64,000 nt of DNA, from contig JACVVK020000151.1 in assembly GCA_018292915.2 (NCBI GenBank), positions 676,001 through 740,000 on the forward strand. Reading direction: 5' to 3'. The translations under genes were made by a program, and so were the position numbers. The notes under the pieces were generated by a model that made no database searches, was not told the origin of the DNA, and worked only from the letters and a program-made list of their open reading frames with translations. Numbering within the stretch: the stretch's first letter is position 1; each line of letters starts with the position of its first letter. The DNA is from Batillaria attramentaria. Its lineage: Eukaryota; Mollusca; Gastropoda; Batillariidae. Below are positions 13,347 through 24,675 of this stretch, one piece after another.

Positions 13347-13985
13347 CTTTCAATAATGCCCATGCAATAGGACAGGTTACATAAAGGCGATAAGCAATGT
13401 ATCAGTGCATGGCTGTTCTATTTTGTCATTGGTTCACTTAGTTTACCTGCGCAACAGCTGCTCCATCTGCAAACCTGGCCAGTTTTCCAGAGCTGAGCTG
13501 AAGCCGACTGTTGATTATAAAAACAGACAGACATTTCACTGCATCGTCTCGGTATGAACAACAGTATCACCAAAGCTACACGTCACATGTGTATCGGCTG
13601 ATCAAGTGAGCAGCCTTGATCTGTAACAAACCGACAGCTGTATGACACCATGTACGTCCTTGATGACACGGACTGGATGTAAGTCAGGATCAACCTGAGT
13701 GCTGATTCAATGTATACCGTTGCATTCTTTGTTCTTTTCTGAGGGAATGTGTCTGGAATTTCCGCAACGTTTATTTTTCAGTTTTGTGCGAATATGATGG
13801 AGCAGTTAGAGCTGTTTTACACAGACACTGGTATCTTACCCGTCACCGACGTTAATTTCAACTTCACATCCATAGTCTTTATCTCTCCAAGGCCCCAAGT
13901 GGTTAGATCTGTAATTCTGAGCGCGCAGCGTAGTCCTGAAAAGCCATTCCTGACACCGTCGGCAAAATCGCATGGGCGCAGCCAT
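419..13985 (-). CDS. PNPT1: Polyribonucleotide nucleotidyltransferase 1, mitochondrial (22 exons, 3' end outside window)
   Basis: This is a 3'-5' phosphorolytic exoribonuclease of mitochondria. Exons (minus): 13985-13840, 13507-13447, 12127-12053, 11835-11730, 9364-9315, 9037-8974, 8628-8581, 8299-8186, 7699-7513, 7100-7049, 6874-6817, 6275-6179, 5517-5415, 5062-4992, 4532-4496, 4207-4141, 3921-3832, 2489-2329, 2008-1873, 1617-1534, 746-663, 525-419. They sum to 1998 nt (666 codons) with every phase matching and GT-AG borders. Order: an Arg-rich N-terminus starting MAAPMRF, which fits a mitochondrial presequence; RNase PH core 1 ([24 protein letters not shown]); the helical linker; core 2 with RCDGRG, a phosphate-binding [10 protein letters not shown] and the catalytic acidic [12 protein letters not shown]; then a KH domain with a GVGG loop ([12 protein letters not shown]). 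The human protein has about 783 residues, so the S1 domain (about 100 residues) should lie left of base 1. The start is the ATG at 13985, with an upstream GCCAAG context. A protein search would settle the symbol. Confidence 0.93.
825..1545. repeat. 56-bp minisatellite touching the PNPT1 exon 20 donor
   Basis: About 12-13 copies of a 56-bp unit containing GATGGTCATCAAGCGATG and TTACCAACCACTGTGATG. Read on the gene's strand, each unit holds GTAAGG preceded by a near copy of the last bases of exon 20 (AGTGATTG). The final unit contains the real donor at 1534/1533. Confidence 0.95.
2545..2937 (-). mobile_element. tRNA-derived SINE
   Basis: On the minus strand the head at 2937-2860 resembles a tRNA gene with A box TGGTCTAGTGG and B box GGTTCGAGTCC. 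The body follows, ending in an (ATT)n tail (2546-2570) next to a sequence like the LINE 3' ends elsewhere in the window. Headless relatives of the body occur at about 46990-47180 and, inverted, 53585-53780. It is inserted in PNPT1 intron 17. No anticodon arm suits a functional tRNA. Confidence 0.75.
3010..3828. repeat. 91-bp minisatellite, 9 copies
   Basis: Nine near-identical 91-bp units, each starting CCCATGAGCCAGCTTTTATC. The array ends about 3 bases from the PNPT1 exon 17 donor (3832/3831), and the last unit merges into the donor region. Confidence 0.97.
4730..4850. repeat. Dispersed repeat, copy 1
   Basis: GTGGGTGTT, CGTCCTTTTCCACCACA, GGGTGATATCAAAGATGGGGC and GCCAGCACAA recur in order, diverged, at about 36370-36470. 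Possibly a mollusc SINE family. In PNPT1 intron 14. Confidence 0.4.
6944..7016. repeat. (TG)n microsatellite
   Basis: TG-rich tract with CG interruptions in PNPT1 intron 10. Confidence 0.9.
9456..11655 (-). mobile_element. Decayed non-LTR retrotransposon fragment, split by a DNA transposon
   Basis: On the minus strand the two pieces 11655-11431 and 9764-9456 read through as one frame: [20 protein letters not shown].. GEQ, then [20 protein letters not shown]. This is the zinc-knuckle-like C-terminus common in LINE ORF2. The 3' end carries AATAAAG and a short TAC repeat (9456-9480). The element sits in PNPT1 intron 4. Its 5' limit is uncertain. Confidence 0.7.
9767..11428. mobile_element. pogo/Tigger-like DNA transposon (decayed), TA target site
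   Basis: The ends are inverted repeats starting CAGTAGAAACTT at 9767 and ending AAGTTTCTACTG at 11428, each flanked by TA (9765-9766 and 11429-11430). CAGT ends with a TA duplication fit the Tc1/mariner/pogo group. Inside, the minus strand at about 10600-10800 has a short frame ([20 protein letters not shown]..) resembling the C-terminal tail of Tigger-type transposases; the rest is GC-rich sequence and (CA)n tracts. No intact transposase remains. Removing the element restores the LINE reading frame. Confidence 0.72.
12269..13217 (-). mobile_element. TIR element with a THAP zinc-finger exon (P-element-like, non-autonomous)
   Basis: Perfect 26-bp inverted repeats bound 949 bp in PNPT1 intron 2 (12269-12294 and 13192-13217; ends AATACACCGGTCC and GGACCGGTGTATT). 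The minus strand encodes a THAP domain from ATG 13017: [16 protein letters not shown], then [14 protein letters not shown] and HHYVCSK. It stops at a GT donor (12817) just where HF would follow. P-element transposases start with a THAP domain, so this looks like a deletion derivative that keeps exon 1. A small plus-strand frame ([12 protein letters not shown].., from 12347) is not recognised. No clear target-site duplication was found. Confidence 0.68.
12817..13017 (-). CDS. THAP-domain first exon inside the TIR element
   Basis: Sixty-seven codons from ATG 13017 to a donor-like AAG|GTATTT at 12817. The C2CH pattern is visible as C-x3-C (CYGEC) near the start, an F.FP segment, the invariant Trp (EWIKAC) and HYVCS, with the final His expected in a missing next exon. 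THAP domains bind DNA through zinc. No downstream exon was found, so the exon is probably orphaned. The CDS is partial and its expression is unknown. Confidence 0.6.
13281..13343. repeat. (TG)n microsatellite
   Basis: About 31 TG units in PNPT1 intron 2, next to the TIR element. Confidence 0.95.
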
Positions 13986-16763
13986 CTTGGCAGAGAAGTC
14001 CAGTAGAGTATCCTCCCTTGTCCAAGACGTATCCCTGATGTTTCAGTGGTGTATTAGCCGTAGGTCATCGTTGACATAATTATAGGTGGGAGTGTGCTTA
14101 GCATCGTTCGACTTTGTAACCCTCCAGCAGATATTTACATGTATGTTGCTATTTATCATACAGATCTCACTAAACATAAAATCATCCTTCAAACCAACTG
14201 GTCTAAATAATGATCAACGCATGGTAGTTTAGTTCACGTTGATTTTATTTGTGTTCATTATCTTCATACCCACAGGTTGATGTGATGATAATTAACACCT
14301 GTAGTCAAAGGCATACTGTAGTTTGAATGAAAACACATTTTACAGCAGATAATACGCGATTCAAATTCACTGTCTGAAGAAATCAAACTGATTACATTGT
14401 CTCAATTATCGAAGAAAGCAACATGCACAAAATATGAGTTTGTACAGATTTATATTACAAGCACTGTTTCCACAGATGGCATGACAGTCAAGACAAAAAC
14501 TGTACACAAATAAATATATACAACAATTTGTTGCAGATTTCTACACTCTTGTACATATACTTCAACATCAAACACAAAGTCACTTGCCCAGTGCTACTGT
14601 GAAATCCCATCTGTTACAAAGGGGATGCAGTGAACTTCAGACATTGCTAAAATATGGTAAGTCTGTCAAGTTAGACTAGTTCATTACCTGCTGAATGTTC
14701 CCCAACAAGGACATGAAGTAAGAAGAGGCATCAGCTTACAGTAAAACATTTTCCAGTCCATGGATGTCTGGAAGGATATTTTATGCCTTCTGTTCCAGCT
14801 GGTCACATCATCCAAGATGCAACATACATTCTCAATTGTTACAACCTTTATCATCACTGTTCCTTGCTCAGTGACATTCTGTCGACCACACTCAAAAGGA
14901 ATATGTGCAGCCAAATATTTGTCATCACAGCAATTCCAGACCTTGTCTGTCACACAAAAAGGCCTGTGTTGAGTCGGACTGCATTCAGAATGTACCCACG
15001 ATAGAACGCACAAGAATATTCAATCACCAGCACTTTGCAGTCTGCATTTATTAGAGAAAAGGTAACTCCCACCACCTCCTACAGCGGTCGGATCTATGTG
15101 AAACTCCTCAGTGTTTGCCCCTAGTGTACAGCGATCCTCTGAAGTCAGTTGTTTCCTGGCCTCACTCAGGCATGTATCTAGCCGTCATGTACTGCACGTT
15201 ACCAACACGCAGTCTCGCGGCCAGCGACGCAGGGGAGTAGGAGATGTCTTGTATCTGGTGTCACTCAGAACCTGTGTTATCATGTACTGCACGTTACCAA
15301 CACGCAGTCTCGCAGCCAGCGACGCAGGGGAGTAGAAGATGTCTTGTATCTGGCGTCACTCAGAACCTGCGTTACCAGTCACGTTTTCTCTGGAAGCTGC
15401 TCCAATGAATCACTGATCCCACAGTAAATTGTACATGGATGAATCAACACAACTCCCAACCAATAAAATCAAGAAGTAAGTAGAGCACAAACAAACAGGT
15501 TCATGAGAAACATCTGAGAGACCAGTGTTGAGGACAGACACGCATATTGTCTGCTTAAAAGCCAACAACTCAACCTTTGAGGATTTTCTCCTACTTCCAG
15601 CCAGGCACTTCAATACTGATTCAATGTTTGATTTTCAAACTAAACACTGAAAAACACCCTTAAGTTCCCAACCTTTTAAAGCTGTACTCCTTAACTCTGA
15701 AAATGAGCAGAAGACTGTTAAAGAATACAAGCCCTTAATTATGATCACATTTTGAGTGTATTTTCTTCGTTCACTTATCGTAAATCGTTAAAATTTTATT
15801 TGCCATACTTGGCAACCTGTTTTGAGCCCAAGCTACTGAGAGAACCGTAAAAGGCCAAATGATTTTGTGTATGCATGCCAGATGTGAGAACAGGTAACAC
15901 AATGTCTGCCAACAACCCAAAACCTGCAACCTGCCAATGAGACAGTTCCAGATGATGAACCTGACAATCATTAAACTAAAACATAAGCTGCATTTGAGCC
16001 ATTGTGATTGCTAGATGTGTCTTGTCGTGAGTGTCCCTGAATGTAAGTTTCCTGGTCTAAACTAGGAAACAGTAACAACATAATCTAATCTACTACATGT
16101 ACATCATAAAAATACTCTGAGTTCATGAGGAGAGATGAAACCGATGGAATCCCTCCGTGCAAACTTTGTGTGAGATATGATGTCAACATTTATCATTCAA
16201 ACTGCCAACACACAGGCAGGCAGATACGTCGCTGTAAAAAGCATAGTTTCAAAAGTGTACCTCAGTATAGAGGCCAAATTCAAAATATACATGTATAAAA
16301 GCAATTGTTAGTATTAGCAGAGTAGCCAGTGCTTCACGTGGTTTTGCAACAGCTGACTCTCCCAAATACCCAGAATTTCCACGGCCTCCGTCTATTTTTG
16401 ACCAGAACTGTCAGCACAAAGAACTGCAGATCGTACATTTGCAGTAAAACTGATTTCAAATGATGATGCTACTGCATATATAAAAGCCAAACTAAAACTG
16501 AAACAAACTGAATTCAAATGAACAATGTTACTCTACCAGTTGCCCCTAACAGCTGCCCTCCAGTTTATTCCTCCTGAGAAGGAACTAGACTACAGTGACG
16601 CCCAGGTAAACAATGATCCGTAACTGCTTCTATCCCTCAAAAACATGCGCTGCCTCAGCTTGGTATGGCAAGCGACATCTAACCCTCCTTCAGTTTTTTT
16701 GGTTTTTTTTCCCCCGACAACCATCATCACTACCACAATGGCCAAGATCTCCGAGGGTCCTCA
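13986..16763. other. Intergenic: PNPT1 promoter side and STX5 3' UTR
   Basis: No coding exon seen. The bases just right of 13985 should hold the PNPT1 promoter; no TATA was recognised. Most of the rest is probably STX5 3' UTR, since AATAAA on the minus strand occurs at about 15796-15801, 15047-15052 and 14246. A 95-bp direct repeat lies at 15186-15375. Confidence 0.5.
15186..15375. repeat. 95-bp direct repeat, two copies
   Basis: CATGTACTGCACGTTACCAA recurs at 15186 and 15281, with the following ~85 bases nearly identical. Confidence 0.85.
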
Positions 16764-17952
16764 TCAAGCCATGAAGACAACAAAGACGATAAAGAAGATG
16801 ATGAGAACAGCGAAGATTTTTATCATGAGCCATCGATTGGACGAGACGGACTGGAAATACTTGAGGATCTCTGAGTGCGCAGATTCGATGTTCACTGTTG
16901 CATCATCCACATTCGAGTCTATCCTGTACAGATAAACAGAAAAACATTCAAAAGAATATTCTACAGCAAACAAAAAGTTAACATCACACGGCTTGCATAA
17001 GAATAACAGAGGCTAAGATGCAAACCTGAACACAAACTTGATGAAGAAAACAGATCTTAAAACCTTACGTAAAACCCACTGCTATGTGCAGGTATAGTTT
17101 ACCAGCCAAACCGTAATTTGATAATGATAGGTCTCCGGTGTTGGTCAGTTAGTGACACCTACTGCATATCAAACCACAGCCTGAGTTGGTCAGTTAGTGA
17201 CACCTACTGCATATCAAACCACAGCCTGAGTTGGTCAGTTAGTGACACCTACTGCATATCAAACCACAGCCTGAGTTGGTCAGTTAGTGACACCTACTGC
17301 ATATCAAACCACAGCCTGAGTTGGTCAGTTAGTGACACCTACTGCATATCAAACCACAGCCTGAGTTGGTCAGTTAGTGACACCTACTGCGTATCAAACC
17401 ACAGCCTGACTGCTGAATCATCCCTGCCCATCAGTGGACCTTACAAATGCCGAAAATTGAAAGAAATGCACAGGTAACATTTTCCAGAGCTAACAAATAG
17501 AAGCGCAGAAAGATGTGGCAATTTCCAAGGCAACCACTGACCTTTGAACCATCTCCTCTTGTTCCTTGACCATATGAGCCAACTGTTGAAAGATAGACCC
17601 CAGCTCCACGATCGTCGTCTCAATATTCTGCATTGTCTCTGCTCGCTCCGCTATATAGGAGTCCTGTGAAAACAGCCACAGATAGTGCTTGTATCATCAT
17701 TAACTTCTGAAGTTCTCCTCACCACCATCTCCAACCAAAAGTAACTTCCTTACTGGTCTAAAACAATATTCATGTCAAATCATTTATTTTGTTAAGTCGA
17801 CTGAATATGGAGACCAATTGTGCAAGTTCTCTGCTTATTTTGAGGACTACTGACGCAAACATGAATGGCAACTGATCATGCCCCCCCCCCCACTAACAAT
17901 ACAAGCACCTTATCTGGAGATGTGCACACAGTACTCTGTATGCAAGCGCATG

Positions 17953-18007
<55 letters not shown>

Positions 18008-18462
18008 CATGCGTGAGTGGACAAATGAAAAAAGATGGAGACATTTTAGAGGCTGTGAAGGGCAGGCTATAGGAAGGAATGAATGAGTGTTGTGTGTTTT
18101 ACCTGGTCGTCAACGAGCTGCATCTGTTGGTGCAAGCGCCCCCCATCCATGCCACCCATGTCTATAGCAACATCCCCTCCCGAGTGGCTCGCCTCATCTT
18201 GTAACAGTACTGACCCCGCTGAAACAACACACTGCCATTATATTCACATCACAAGAGCAGCCAGCATCTGATGCTGATCCATCCACACGCTAGATAGCAA
18301 CCATAACACATCCTATCATTAACTATACTTTTAAAGCACTCTAAAACAGAAGCTGATCTATTTAGCCTTCCGTTTAAACAGAAGGAACAGGAGATATCTC
18401 TGCTTTATTGCCTCTTAATTAAGATGCATTTTACTTTTTTGTTTATGTGCACCATACATAAA

Positions 18463-18501
<39 letters not shown>

Positions 18502-21500
18502 CTCACAAGGGTATGTTTACATATGCGCGTGTGCATGTCCATGCAAGCAGTGTGTTTTAAGCTTGTTTTCAGACCATGCTTGTATTTGGCTGTATGGTGA
18601 TATGCAGACTCTTACTGTGTCCTTGTAAAGCTGAAGGAGGGAGTGTGGGTGTGGCCATGGTGGACTGAGAGAACTGTTCACGTCTGCTCTTCTGATGTTT
18701 CAAGTTCTGAAGAAACAGGAATTATTGAGATGAACTGACAAGACCACACTACTCTAAGTCTCCATGTTGCACAGTTTCAACTTTGGACCCTCAGTACAGT
18801 AAAAACAACTTTGGACCCTCAGTACAGTAAAAACAACTTTGGACCCTTAGTAGTAATAGTACAGTAAAAACAACTTTGGACCCTTAGTACAGTAAAAACA
18901 ACTTTGGACCCTTAGTACAGTAAAAACAACTTTGGACCCTTAGTACAGTAAAAACAACTTTGGACCCTTAGTAGTAATAGTACAGTAAAAACAACTTTGG
19001 ACCCTTAGTACAGTAAAAACAACTTTGGACCCTTAGTACAGTAAAAACAACTTTGGACCCTTAGTAGTAATAGTACAGTAAAAACAACTTTGGACCCTTA
19101 GTACAGTAAAAACAACTTTGGACCCTTAGTACAGTAAAAACAACTTTGGACCCTTAGTAGTAATAGTACAGTAAAAACAACTTTGGACCCTTAGTACAGT
19201 AAAAACAACTTTGGACCCTTAGTAGTAATAGTACAGTAAAAACAACTTTGGACCCTTAGTACAGTAAAAACAACTTTGGACCCTTAGTAGTAATAGTACA
19301 GTAAAAACAACTTTGGACCCTTAGTACAGTAAAAACAACTTTGGACCCTTAGTACAGTAAAAACAACTTTGGACCCTTAGTACAGTAAAAACAACTTTGG
19401 ACCCTTAGTACAGTAAAAACAACTTTGGACCCTTAGTACAGTAAAAACAACTTTGGACCCTTAGTACAGTAAAAACAAAAACACAGTCTACAACAAACAA
19501 AGAAACATACTGAACAAAAGACATTTAAATGTTCCCTCTTAAGCTAAATTCAGGTTTAACTTTTTCTGCAGCATGTAAAACTTCATGACACTTTAACTAA
19601 CGTAAGAAGGTAAGCACTCTGTGTATCGTCAAAGTCACATATTATCACAGCCATCTACCAAAATGCTGTAGAAGACCAGATATTCACACTGAACTGACCT
19701 CTGTTCTGACTTCTAGCACCTGCTTGAAGTCACTTGACATGGACGCCAGCTTGGACTGTTCAACACAACAAAGTATAAACCATCAGTGATACAGGTGTAC
19801 CACTAATCATAGACACGCTCTGCTAATGTAAAACACCAAACCCCTTGTGCAAAACCTTGGATATGAATAGATGACACCTTTACAAGTTGAACTGATTAAA
19901 AATTTTGTAGGAATAAGATGGGATATTCCTACTTACACACTTCACCCAATAACCAGCTGACAAACTGTGCATACACCACCACACACGTGTGTGGGACAGA
20001 CACAAATAAGATGGGATATTCCTACTTACACACTTCACCCAATAACCACCTGACAAACTGTACATACACCACCACACACGTGTGTGGGACAGACACAAAT
20101 AAGATGGGATATTCCTACTTACACACTTCACCCAATAACCAGCTGACAAACTGTACATACACCACCACACACGTGTGTGGGACAGACACAAATAAGATGG
20201 GATATTCCTACTTACACACTTCACCCAATAACCACCTGACAAACTGTACATACACCACCACACACGTGTGTGGGACAGACACAAATAAGATGGGATGTTC
20301 CTACTTACACACTTCACCCAATAACCAGCTGACAAACTGTACATACACCACCACACACGTGTGTGGGACAGACACAAATAAGATGGGATGTTCCTACTTA
20401 CACACTTCACCCAATAACCAGCTGACAAACTGTACATACACCACCACACACGTGTGTGGGACAGACACAAATAAGATGGGATGTTCCTACTTACACACTT
20501 CACCCAATAACCAGCTGACAAACTGTACATACACCACCACACACGTGTGTGGGACAGACACAAATAAGATGGGATGTTCCTACTTACACACTTCACCCAA
20601 TAACCACCTGACAAACTGTACATACACCACCACACACGTGTGTGGGACAGACACAAATAAGATGGGATGTTCCTACTTACACACTTCACCCAATAACCAC
20701 CTGACAAACTGTACATACACCACCACACACGTGTGTGGGACAGACACAAATAAGATGGGATATTCCTACTTACACACTTCACCCAATAACCAGCTGACAA
20801 ACTGTACATACACCACCACACACGTGTGTGGGACAGACACAAATAAGATGGGATATTCCTACTTACACACTTCACCCAATAACCACCTGACAAACTGTAC
20901 ATACACCACCACACACGTGTGTGGGACAGACACAAATAAGATGGGATATTCCTACTTACACACTTCACCCAATAACCACCTGACAAACTGTACATACACC
21001 ACCACACACGTGTGTGGGACAGACACAAATATCCTTAAGGGCAAACTTCACTATCTGGGGACGGTCTTACCTGCAGAGCGACCACAACCGAGTTGGAATG
21101 TGTCTGAAGGTGTTGATGGTGGCCATTTTGTGTCTTCTGGGATTTTGCCAGCTGCAACATGCGAACATTTCTTCAGTTTCATTTTGTATTGTACATGTAT
21201 TCAGTATAGTTTCTGTGCAGAAAACAGCAGAATCAGAAGCAAATGAATTGATCAGAGTTTAAATTGTACATGATTCAAAAGGAGAAAAAGTGTGCAGCAT
21301 TTAGTGACAAAGTGGCAAAGCCACCAGCACGTGCCTGCAAAGCATTTGTGTTATGCTAGGGGTGTGTGGGAGGCATGCTCCCGTGGACCATACATAAAAC
21401 ATTTGTGTTATGCTAGGGGTGTGTGGGAGGCATGCTCCCGTGGACCATACATAAAACATTTGTGTTATGCTAGGGGTGTGTGGGAGGCATGCTCCCGTGG

Positions 21501-24500
21501 ACCATACATAAAACATTTGTGTTATGCTAGGGGTGTGTGGGAGGCATGCTCCCGTGGACCATACATAAAACATTTGTGTTATGCTAGGGGTGTGTGGGAG
21601 GCATGCTCCCGTGGACCATACATAAAACATTTGTGTTATGCTAGGGGTGTGTGGGAGGCATGCTCCCGTGGACCATACATAAAACATTTGTGTTATGCTA
21701 GGGGTGTGTGGGAGGCATGCTCCCGTGGACCATACATAAAACATTTGTGTTATGCTAGGGGTGTGTGGGAGGCATGCTCCCGTGGACCATACATAAAACA
21801 TTTGTGTTATGCTAGGGGTGTGTGGGAGGCATGCTCCCGTGGACCATACATAAAACATTTGTGTTATGCTGGGGGTGTGTGGGAGGCATGCTCCCGTGGA
21901 CCATACATAAAAGAAAACAAAAGAAGAGAATACAATGTGTGCAGTTTCGTGCTTTTCAGTATGTATTTAAATACTTCAGAGGGGGAAACACTTCATTTTG
22001 TATTTAAATACTTCAGAGGGGGAAACACTTCATTTTGTATTTAAATACTTCAGAGGGGGAAACACTTCATTTTGTATTTAAATACTTCAGAGGGGGAAAC
22101 ACTTCATTTTGGAGGCAAAATTTTAGAATCAGACTAAAATCTGTTCAGTTTGGTACGTTTGGGAAGTGCTTTTGAGGAAACACACTTTCTGGAAGGGGAG
22201 GGGGGGGGGGGACATTTGTAGCCAAAGGTGGAGATCGGCCAAAAGGTGGAAAATGTTACCCCCTGATGGACAAACAGGCTGAGTCAGCCCGCTGAGTCTG
22301 TAACATCTCATTCAGCAAAAGAGACAAGAAGAGGCACTCACTGTTTGCAACTGAGCGATTTTCTCATTCAAGCTCTTGATGTCCTGTTTGATGATGTAGG
22401 TCAGCTCCTGAATCTCCACTGGTTTGTCGTCAAACAACGATTTGCGTTTGGCCACTGGTCAACATCACACATCAAACTACACGTGTGAGCGCATGTCAAC
22501 ATCACACATCAAACTACACGTGTGAGCGCATGTCAACATCACACATCAAACTACACGTGTGAGCGCATGTCAACATCACACATCAAACTACACATGTGAG
22601 CGTATGTCAACATCACACATCAAACTACACGTGTGAGCGCATGTCAACATCACACATCAAACTACACGTGTGAGCGCATGTCAACATCACACATCAAACT
22701 ACACGTGTGAGCGCATGTCAACATCACACATCAAACTACACGTGTGAGCGCATGTCAACATCACACATCAAACTACACATGTGAGCACATGTCAACATCA
22801 CACATCAAACTACACGTGTGAGCGCATGTCAACATCACACATCAAACTACACGTGTGAGCGCATGTCAACATCACACATCAAACTACACGTGTGAGCGCA
22901 TGTCAACATTACAGAACGGTATGGATAAACAGCCCAAATACACAATGATCTGTATGAAGAAAATAGTTTGTTATCAGACACAGTTCAGGTATTACGTATC
23001 TGTTGCTAGAATAAAATCACCACCAATTTCAAACTAAGGATTGAAGAAGACACTGACAGAAAAAAAAATCAACTTCTTCATCATTTAATTGTGGCAGAAC
23101 AGGTAGTGTTTGTAACTCTCTTATAGGAATCTATCAATATAACTGAATAACGGTAGAGCTTTGTGACCAGGACCTGTGAGTGTGAGTTTCCAGTACTGTA
23201 CATGCAGTACGTCCTGTGTAACAGCTGCAGCACATTTTGGTCCACACTTCATGCTGCCTGTGTTCATCTACAGCTACCAGCAGCAAACATCACTGACAGT
23301 GACACTGTCAGTTTATATACATGTACACACTGCCATGAGAGACGTACACAGACACAACAGCTTCAGCCATATGCAACTACATATTGATCTATGGACACAC
23401 ACTGGCTAACAGATGCCACCTAATCCAGCATTATATATATATCCATGCAGCGTAACCAAGTTAAACATACTGGTTTGCCTGTCACAAATGACCACAAACA
23501 CTTCTTGTTACTTACATATTGTGAGCTTTTCCAGTTTGGTGTAGGTGTTAGCCAGGTCCTTGCCAATATGTCTGGAAAAGGCAAGCAGAATGTGTTACAT
23601 GTATTACCAGCACTCTTTCAGTCTTTGCCTTCAGTGTCATGGTGATGTTGCTTGTCAGTCACAGTGTTTTCAATCCAAGCTTGGAACAGCTCGTGGACTG
23701 CTGACACAGCATTAAAGAAAGATACTGACTTGGGAGGGGGGGGGGGGGGGGGGGGCAGAAATTACAAGGAATAATATAAAAAAAACTTACTCATATCATT
23801 AAAAAAAACCAAAAAAAACATACTGCAGGCACTAGCACTGCAACGATCACAAAACACCAATAGGTGAGATGAACTGCTGACAAATATCATTGGTAGCCAC
23901 TTTATTTTCAAACTTAAGAATTTTTTTTTTCAAGACAGAAGGACAACAGCCTGTTTCTGCTGTATTTTTTTTTCAGTAAGAACTCCAACACCCTGTCTGT
24001 GAATGAGTACCTGAAACGAAGATGGATTATAAAAGTCTTACTTTGCAATCTGTGTGAATTCACTCCTCTGTTGTAGAGTTTTATTCTGTCTGTACACGAC
24101 TCCATTGCCCTGGGAACATAAAAGAAAGAACTGATCAATAACTGTGTGTCATTCTGATACCCTTGGTTAAACAGATAAAAAAAATTTGTGCCGACTGTAC
24201 ATACATGTATACAAGAAACATGCATGCAGTTTCCTAAAAGTGCTACCACGTAATGTTCTCGTTGTGACAGTGCTGTTGCTTATGGCCTCCATCATTGCAG
24301 ATCTATTAAATCACAGTATTAGTGGCTATGTAAAAATGAAAGATACAGAAACTGACACACACGCGCACACACACACACAAAAGATTCATTACAGGTTTGA
24401 TCATCCTACGGAAAGAGGTGAATTATGAAGATGCTAAAACATTTTACCTGTCTCGATTGCAACAGCTTCACTGCTGACATAAACTCATTTGAACGATCTC

Positions 24501-24675
24501 GGCACGTCATGTCTGGATCTATATGGGGATGTGGTGGAGGGGTCGAAGTGCGATGAGATCTGTTCCCTTGATCCGATGCACCTGCAGGGTATGTTCCTGG
24601 GTAGGGTCCTTGATTATTAAAGGCTGGCTGTTTGTTCTCAGACCCAGAGTTGGTACGTCTTCGTCTAGCTATCAT
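16764..24675 (-). CDS. STX5: Syntaxin-5 (Golgi/ER Qa-SNARE), 10 coding exons
   Basis: This is the Qa-SNARE of ER-Golgi and intra-Golgi fusion. Exons (minus): 24675-24448, 24109-24042, 23571-23516, 22454-22342, 21151-21071, 19755-19699, 18706-18616, 18218-18103, 17663-17542, 16923-16764. The sum is 1092 nt, giving 363 aa (human about 355), with all phases closing. Exon 1 encodes an Arg-rich start (MIARRRR) and then the internal Met of MTCRDR, the conserved short-isoform start. The Habc region follows (RSEFTQIAKHIGKDL; AKRKSLFDDKPVEIQELTYI), then LQTHSNSVVVALQ and SKLASMSSDFKQVLEVRTE. The SNARE motif covers roughly the last 90 residues (AETMQNIETTIVELGSIFQQ..), followed by RWLMIKIF and a single C-terminal membrane anchor rich in I, F and V. 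A 5' untranslated exon is likely upstream but was not resolved. Confidence 0.95.
17141..17410. repeat. 45-bp minisatellite, 6 copies
   Basis: Unit begins TTGGTCAGTTAGTGACACCT. It lies in the last intron of STX5. The 45-bp period keeps a reading frame open on the plus strand, which is not a gene. Confidence 0.95.
17957..18004. repeat. (TG)n microsatellite
   Basis: About 24 TG units in an STX5 intron, about 100 bases from the exon 8 donor. Confidence 0.95.
18777..19480. repeat. 28/37-bp minisatellite
   Basis: About 23 units of CAACTTTGGACCCTTAGTAC plus AGTAAAAA; several carry an extra AGTAATAGT, giving a second unit length. In STX5 intron 6. Confidence 0.95.
19909..21030. repeat. 93-bp minisatellite, 12 copies
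   Basis: Unit begins GATGGGATATTCCTACTTAC and contains the palindrome CACACGTGTG. The 93-bp period is a multiple of three, so both strands stay open for over 380 codons; these frames are artefacts of the array. It lies in STX5 intron 5, about 40 bases from the exon 5 donor. Confidence 0.97.
21342..21911. repeat. 57-bp minisatellite, 10 copies
   Basis: Unit begins CATTTGTGTTATGCTAGGGG. It is an expansion of one part of the TIR element; the single-copy form is seen at 27833-27860. Confidence 0.97.
21961..22110. repeat. 37-bp minisatellite, 4 copies
   Basis: Unit TATTTAAATACTTCAGAGGG.. ends in CACTTCATTTTG. It is an expansion of another part of the same TIR element. Confidence 0.95.
22455..22910. 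repeat. 37-bp minisatellite at the STX5 exon 4 acceptor, 12 copies
   Basis: Unit begins GTCAACATCACACATCAAAC and contains ACACGTGTGA. It adjoins the acceptor at 22454/22455, so the branch and pyrimidine region of intron 3 is itself part of the array. Confidence 0.96.

Larger units (their letters stand above)
21253..22265. mobile_element. CAGGG-type TIR element, copy 1 (internally expanded)
   Basis: Starts CAGAGTTTAAATT and ends in CCCCCTG. Shared internal blocks include CATGATTCAAAAGGAGAAAA, GTGACAAAGTGGCAAAGCCA and TAGCCAAAGGTGGAGATC. Two stretches are amplified, a 57-bp unit ×10 and a 37-bp unit ×4. In STX5 intron 4. Confidence 0.65.

Noticed and set aside
19880..21246. Two long overlapping frames on opposite strands (382 and 442 codons)
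   Set aside because: They are translations of the 93-bp minisatellite, whose period is a multiple of three, and lie in an STX5 intron.
21292..22044. 250-codon repetitive frame
   Set aside because: Product of the 57-bp tandem array (57 = 3 × 19).
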